This document shows, piece by piece, positions 48,230 to 52,595 of a DNA stretch of 52,595 nucleotides. The position numbers and the translations under genes were made by a program. Under the pieces are notes generated by a model, which saw only the letters and a list, made by a program, of their open reading frames with translations, was not told the origin of the DNA and searched no databases. The DNA is taken from positions 1 through 52,595 of the forward strand of contig CAJJDA010000003.1 of the NCBI GenBank assembly GCA_905182855.1, read 5' to 3'. Source of the stretch: a gamma proteobacterium HTCC2207. GTDB lineage: Bacteria; Pseudomonadota; Gammaproteobacteria; Pseudomonadales; Porticoccaceae. The first letter of the stretch is position 1; every line of letters begins with the position of its first letter.

Positions 48230-50302
48230 ATGTTTAAAGTTGGTGTTGATGTGGGTGGTACCTTCACGGATGTGCTGTTGGTCGATACAGAAAATTCTAA
48301 GTTTTTCACGTCGAAAGTCCCATCTACTCCAGAAGATAGTTCCATAGGAGTTCTAGCAGGTATTCTCAAAGCCTGCCAAGCAGCTAATGTCAGTATTAGT
48401 GATATTGAAGCTGTCACACATGGTACTACGGTCGCGACTAATGCAGTTCTCACAGAGAGAGGCGCAAAAGTCGGGCTTATAACCACCAAGGGATACAGGC
48501 AGGTATTGCAAATTGCCCGCTCGTATGTTCCCGGAGGATTGGGCGGCTGGCTCTACTACCAGAAGAAAGCTCCGCTCGCGCCACTTAACTGCACGATTGA
48601 AATAGAGGAGCGAACTGGCGGCGATGGCACAATTGTCAGGGAACTCGACGAAGATCAACTGAGAACCGCTTTAAAGTCTCTGCAGGGCAAAGGAATCGAG
48701 GCTATCACTGTCTGCCTTATTAACAGTTTTGCCAATGATCAGCACGAACAAAGAACAAGAGAAATTGTCGCCGAGGTAATGCCAGGCTTACCAATATCGA
48801 TTTCTAGTGAAGTGATTCCGGAACTTCAGGAATATGAAAGAGCTATTACAACCGTAGCTAATTCTTATGTCCGACCTGAGGTGGAGAAATATATTTCTAA
48901 CCTCCAAACTGAATTTGATAAGCAGATGAATGGCGCCAGCCTTTCGATCCTGCGCTCCGACGGTGGTTTAGCTACAGCCAATGCAGCAATGAACTTTCCT
49001 GTTTACCTATTGATGAGCGGTCCTGCGGGCGGTGTGTCAGGTGCGATATGGGTCGGAAAGCAGGCCGGCATCAACAATATCATTACCTTTGACATGGGTG
49101 GGACGTCCACCGATGTTGCATTGATTGAAAATGGCGAGGCTCTGGTGCGCAGAGAAACCACAGTTGGTGATATCACGGTTCGAGCTAGCGCACTGGATGT
49201 GCGGTCAATTGGAGCTGGAGGAGGATCAATTGCCCATGTGCCAGAACTGACTAGAGCCTTAAGAGTGGGCCCTGAATCAGCTGGTGCGCAGCCAGGTCCC
49301 GCGGCTTATGATAAGGGGGGTTCTGAACCAACGGTGACTGACGCTAATGTCGTCCTGGGGTACCTTCCGCAGCACCAAAAACTCGGCGGAGATATGAATA
49401 TTCGCAGGGATCTTGCGGAACAGGCAGTTCAAAAGGTTGCCGATGCAATGGGTCTCGGACTCCATCAGGCCGCGGAAGGCATCGTAAAGATTATTAATGA
49501 ACGTATGTTTGGTGCGGTGCGGCTAGTTTCGGTGGAGAAAGGCTATGATCCCCGTGATTTTTCACTAATGGCTTTTGGTGGCGCAGGTCCACTCCATGCG
49601 AACGCTTTAGGGCAATTAACCCAAGCCTGGCCCGTAATAATACCACCTGGACCAGGAATTCTCTGTGCCTATGGTGATGCCACAACAAGGCTAAGAAATG
49701 AAGCCTCCAAAACATTAATCGTTACTATGAAAAATGCCGACAGCTCAAAAATAGCTGCTGAGCTTGATCTGTTAGAAGAAGCCGCAGCAAACGGTTTACT
49801 AGCCTCCGGTGCCAATGAGACTATTGGCTTGAACAAAGCCGCCCTCGAATGCTCACATGAAATTGATGTTCGTTATTCCGGACAAGGTCTGGTGTTAAGT
49901 ATTCCCGTTTCGCTGGAACACATAAAGGCTGGAAACTACAGTTCAATCTCCAATGACTTCGATGAGCTGCATGAGAAATTATTTACATTCCGAATCGATG
50001 CGGATAAAGAGTTTGTGAATTTACGCTCTATCGCTTTAGGGCCGCCATCGGATATAGAGCTAGTAGAATCGACGGTAAGCTCTAATGGCACTGTTGAGGA
50101 CGCATTAGTTACTGACCATGAAATTTTCTATGACGGTACCATGCATGCAGCCAAAGTCTACGACCGTGCGAAACTTGAGCCCGGTCATATAGTCTTTGGG
50201 CCCGCAGTGATTACCGAAATGGATTCAACTTCTGTTGTATTCCCTGGCTATCAAGCTGATGTTGATAGTAAAAGAAATCTGTTGCTGTCGCCGACACACT
50301 AA
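48230..50302 (+). CDS. hyuA: Hydantoinase/oxoprolinase subunit A (HyuA)
   Basis: 690 aa. ATP-binding ASKHA-type subunit: VGVDVGGTFTDVLLVDTENS at the N-terminus, EAVTHGTTVATNAVLTERGA, the second nucleotide motif TFDMGGTSTDVALI near 288, and GAGGGSIAHV. Together with HyuB it hydrolyses a cyclic amide or carboxylates a substrate at the cost of ATP; relatives are N-methylhydantoinase, 5-oxoprolinase, caprolactamase and acetone/acetophenone carboxylase. AGAGGA precedes the ATG. hyuB follows after 15 nt. It is divergent from gntR. Which reaction applies cannot be told by sequence alone. Confidence 0.93.
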   Translation: MFKVGVDVGGTFTDVLLVDTENSKFFTSKVPSTPEDSSIGVLAGILKACQAANVSISDIEAVTHGTTVATNAVLTERGAKVGLITTKGYRQVLQIARSYVPGGLGGWLYYQKKAPLAPLNCTIEIEERTGGDGTIVRELDEDQLRTALKSLQGKGIEAITVCLINSFANDQHEQRTREIVAEVMPGLPISISSEVIPELQEYERAITTVANSYVRPEVEKYISNLQTEFDKQMNGASLSILRSDGGLATANAAMNFPVYLLMSGPAGGVSGAIWVGKQAGINNIITFDMGGTSTDVALIENGEALVRRETTVGDITVRASALDVRSIGAGGGSIAHVPELTRALRVGPESAGAQPGPAAYDKGGSEPTVTDANVVLGYLPQHQKLGGDMNIRRDLAEQAVQKVADAMGLGLHQAAEGIVKIINERMFGAVRLVSVEKGYDPRDFSLMAFGGAGPLHANALGQLTQAWPVIIPPGPGILCAYGDATTRLRNEASKTLIVTMKNADSSKIAAELDLLEEAAANGLLASGANETIGLNKAALECSHEIDVRYSGQGLVLSIPVSLEHIKAGNYSSISNDFDELHEKLFTFRIDADKEFVNLRSIALGPPSDIELVESTVSSNGTVEDALVTDHEIFYDGTMHAAKVYDRAKLEPGHIVFGPAVITEMDSTSVVFPGYQADVDSKRNLLLSPTH

Positions 50303-50317
50303 TATTTGGAGTTAAAA

Positions 50318-52198
50318 ATGCACTCGAAAATTATTCAGACAAATAATACCCCTTTTAATCGTGTCAGTGTCGATCCGATAATCTTGGACATCATTGAAAA
50401 TTCACTCAGAAATGCTCGTGAGCAAATGGATGCTACTCTTTTTAGAACCGCTATGTCCCCGGGTATTCGTGAGCAGGGTGATGCGTTTCCTATGATTGCT
50501 AATGTTGATGGAAAAATGGTAGTGGGACAATTCGGTTCCTTCATCCATGGCTTTTTAGAGGGCTTTGACGGGGAACTTGAAGAGGGTGATATGATCTTCA
50601 CCAATGATCCATATAGCTGTGGAGGCGCTATTAGCCACCTCAATGACTATTTGGTGATTAAACCAATCTTCAAGGATGGTCGACATATGGCATGGGCGGC
50701 TCACTTTGGTCATATGACCGATGTCGGTGGTCGTGCTCCAGGATCGATGCCCAATGAGGCACGTGAGATCTTTGAGGAGGGAGTTGCTTTTCCACCGGTC
50801 AAAATATACCGCAAAGGTGAGTTGCAAGACGACATCATCAAAATTGCTATCAGAAACTCGCGTATGCCTCACTGGAATCAAGGTGACTTTAAGGGCGTGA
50901 TCGCAGCATGTAACGTCGCCGAGCGTCAGTGTATTGAAATGGCGGATCGATTTGGCGACGATGTACTTTTCTCAGCATTAGACGAACTTCTAGACCGCAA
51001 CTGTCGCGCGATGCGACAACTTATAATGGATACGATACCTGAAGAAAAGCAAACATTTGAGGACTACATCTGCGATGACGCGTTGGGAGGAGGGCCATAT
51101 AAAATCAGATGCTCAATGTGGCGTGAAGGAGAAGTTGTTATCTTTGATTTTGATGGAACAGATCCACAGAGTCCAGGATCGATAAACTTTCTCATGAATG
51201 AAGAAATGTTCAAAATGTTTTGTGGCACATTTATGATTTCTGCTTTTGATCCACAAATATTATTTAATGACGGTTTCTATGATTATATAGATGTTCGAAT
51301 ACCAGACGGCTGCTTACTCAAGCCCAATAGGCCTGCGGCACTGTCTTGCCGAACGCACGCTCTCGGGCGTATTTTTGATGTCCTAAGCGGCCTTCTCGGC
51401 CAAGGTAATCCTGACTTTCTTTGTGGTGCTGGATTTTCGGATAGCCCCCACTTTATGTATTCGGGTCATGATAAAAATGGAGAATGGTACCAACTTTATC
51501 AGATTGGCTTCGGTGGCATACCCGCTCGACCAATGGGCGATGGACCCGATGGTCACTCTCTATGGCCTGGCTTCAAAAATGTACCCAATGAATTTCTTGA
51601 GGCCTATTTCCCACTGCGCATCGAGACGTTTGAAAGCATCACTGACTCGGGTGGTGCCGGATACCATCGTGGAGGAAATGGTATCAGAATGGCTTATCAT
51701 TTCTTGGAGGATGGTGAGATCTCAATACATGACGATCGCTGGCTAACCTATCCTTGGGGCGTCAATGGCGCCTTACCGGGTCAGCGAAGTACAAAAGAAA
51801 TTACTCGCGCTGATGGTAGCACTGAATTTTTACCCTCGAAATGTGATCGCGTAGCAGTACAAAACGGCGATATTCTTTACTTTAATACCTGGGGTGGTGG
51901 AGGCGTTGGCGAACCCTTAACCAGAGAGCCTGCTCGCGTTCTAGAGGATGTACTTGCCGGATTAGTTAGCTTAGAGGCGGCGAATAAAAACTATGGGGTT
52001 GTGATTACCAACGACATCGTTGATGAAATCCAAACGACTAGATTACGCAAAGAGCAAATGGATGGGAAGCCAATAACCGACAAATTATTTAACTTCGGCG
52101 GTGATGTAGAAGAGATTAGAGCACGATGTTTAGCAGAAACCGGAATTGAGCCGCCCAAAGCACCTGACTTCTCAAAAGTTAAGCGTGCGGCTCGATAA
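50318..52198 (+). CDS. hyuB: Hydantoinase/oxoprolinase subunit B (HyuB)
   Basis: 626 aa from ATG 50318 (MHSKIIQTNN), 8 nt after GGAG; the frame's earlier TTG overlaps that GGAG. Family segments: DPIILDIIENSLRNAREQMD, MSPGIREQGDAFPMI, GDMIFTNDPYSCGGAISHLN, WAAHFGHMTDVGGRAPGSMP, and the C-terminal DSGGAGYHRGGNG and DILYFNTWGGGGVGEPLTRE. These carry the metal/substrate site of the HyuB chain. It pairs with HyuA. In related enzymes small extra subunits may be needed; none is seen before the window ends. Confidence 0.93.
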   Translation: MHSKIIQTNNTPFNRVSVDPIILDIIENSLRNAREQMDATLFRTAMSPGIREQGDAFPMIANVDGKMVVGQFGSFIHGFLEGFDGELEEGDMIFTNDPYSCGGAISHLNDYLVIKPIFKDGRHMAWAAHFGHMTDVGGRAPGSMPNEAREIFEEGVAFPPVKIYRKGELQDDIIKIAIRNSRMPHWNQGDFKGVIAACNVAERQCIEMADRFGDDVLFSALDELLDRNCRAMRQLIMDTIPEEKQTFEDYICDDALGGGPYKIRCSMWREGEVVIFDFDGTDPQSPGSINFLMNEEMFKMFCGTFMISAFDPQILFNDGFYDYIDVRIPDGCLLKPNRPAALSCRTHALGRIFDVLSGLLGQGNPDFLCGAGFSDSPHFMYSGHDKNGEWYQLYQIGFGGIPARPMGDGPDGHSLWPGFKNVPNEFLEAYFPLRIETFESITDSGGAGYHRGGNGIRMAYHFLEDGEISIHDDRWLTYPWGVNGALPGQRSTKEITRADGSTEFLPSKCDRVAVQNGDILYFNTWGGGGVGEPLTREPARVLEDVLAGLVSLEAANKNYGVVITNDIVDEIQTTRLRKEQMDGKPITDKLFNFGGDVEEIRARCLAETGIEPPKAPDFSKVKRAAR

Positions 52199-52265
52199 TT
52201 GATAATAATCATGTCTGCGGTCGCCCCTTGAGGATAAGACATAGCAGTAATATTGGGAGTAACTC

Positions 52266-52595
52266 ATGAGCGTTTTAAATATAAAAGGTGATGCGCAAGA
52301 GGCGTTTAATGTACTAAAAAACGGTGGTACATGTATCTTACCAATGGATGTTGGTTATGCGTTTCTTGGCGAGTCATTTGATTCTGTGATGCATATTTTT
52401 AATACTAAAAAGCGAGCAGACACTAAATATAATGCTGTAATTGGTAATATGAATCACCATAAGGCACTACATGTAGTTGGCACTCGCGGCGCTGAGATAG
52501 TTGAAGCCATAGTTGATGATTATGATTTGCCTCTTGGAATTATCGCCCCATGCAACCCAAAACACCCGTTATTTAATAGCATCAGTCAAGAGCTT
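52266..52595 (+). CDS. YrdC/Sua5-like protein, 3' end cut by the window edge
   Basis: 110 codons are present and the frame is open at the window end. ATG 52266 has TGGGAG 6 nt upstream. The sequence (EAFNVLKNGGTCILPMDVGY, then MHIFNTKKRADTKYN and PLGIIAPCN) follows the Sua5/YciO/YrdC plan: a helix and gain-of-phosphate-like turn, the KKR segment that contacts the nucleotide, and a later strand. The usual PTDTVYGLG is replaced by PMDVGYAFLG, so it is divergent and probably not the housekeeping threonylcarbamoyl-AMP synthase. It lies 67 nt after hyuB and is probably in the same operon. YrdC domains handle carbamoyl-adenylates, which would suit N-carbamoyl chemistry; this is inference. Confidence 0.65.
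   Translation, partial: MSVLNIKGDAQEAFNVLKNGGTCILPMDVGYAFLGESFDSVMHIFNTKKRADTKYNAVIGNMNHHKALHVVGTRGAEIVEAIVDDYDLPLGIIAPCNPKHPLFNSISQEL

Noticed and set aside
40866-52595. Genomic island or integrated element
   Set aside because: No integrase, transposase, flanking repeats or tRNA junction is visible in the window.

Overview
The window reads as a chromosomal stretch from a free-living, probably marine, Gram-negative gammaproteobacterium related to the Pseudomonas/Cellvibrionales/SAR92-type lineages. This rests on the Pseudomonas-like order tRNA-Leu, tig, clpP, clpX, lon, hupB, ppiD; the uvrC-pgsA-tRNA-Cys unit; rnhA next to dnaQ; mlaA, mltD and a fused FadH. The lineage is inferred from gene order and protein resemblance only. 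No IS element, phage, CRISPR array or origin was seen.

Layout. 0-9.5 kb: a possible 53-aa membrane peptide, tRNA-Cys, pgsA, uvrC and a Tat-exported PhoD phosphatase, then a kynureninase-like gene and a PrnB/indoleamine-dioxygenase-superfamily gene (frameshifted) divergent from an Lrp/AsnC regulator, then a DUF3179 membrane protein. 9.9-12.4 kb: a tightly overlapping dusA-tal-terB operon. 12.4-14 kb: a STAS protein and a receiver-like/PP2C phosphatase, a partner-switch pair. 14.1-16.9 kb: mlaA and an hvfABC-type RiPP operon whose precursor carries six EGxCG motifs. 17-24.7 kb: hrpA (frameshifted), dnaQ, rnhA, a methyltransferase and mltD. 24.8-33.4 kb: the proteostasis cluster. 33.7-36.2 kb: a small lipoprotein and ilvD. 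36.5-40.2 kb: a TetR-controlled pair for unsaturated fatty-acid beta-oxidation (dienoyl-CoA isomerase plus fadH, frameshifted). 40.4-52.6 kb: a catabolic neighbourhood with a flavin reductase, isochorismatase-family amidase, TauD-type dioxygenase, EamA transporter (two frameshifts), HpaB-family flavoenzyme, CaiB CoA-transferase (two frameshifts), CitE-like lyase, GntR regulator, hydantoinase HyuA/HyuB and the start of a YrdC-like gene cut by the window edge.

How the genes work together. The proteostasis block supplies chaperone (tig, ppiD), proteases (ClpXP, Lon) and HU. The Lrp/PrnB-like/kynureninase-like trio looks like a self-contained indole-amine oxidation unit. HvfA/B/C should make a copper-binding modified peptide. 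The right-hand 12 kb has the parts of a pathway: import, oxygenation, amide/ring opening, CoA activation and C-C cleavage. Its substrate cannot be read from the sequence.

Seven single-base frame breaks affect five otherwise intact genes. Correcting each restores a family-typical length (391, 1329, 674, 303 and 395 aa). Every break can be placed in a mononucleotide run, though several runs are only two bases long. Indel error in the underlying sequence is therefore as likely as real gene decay.
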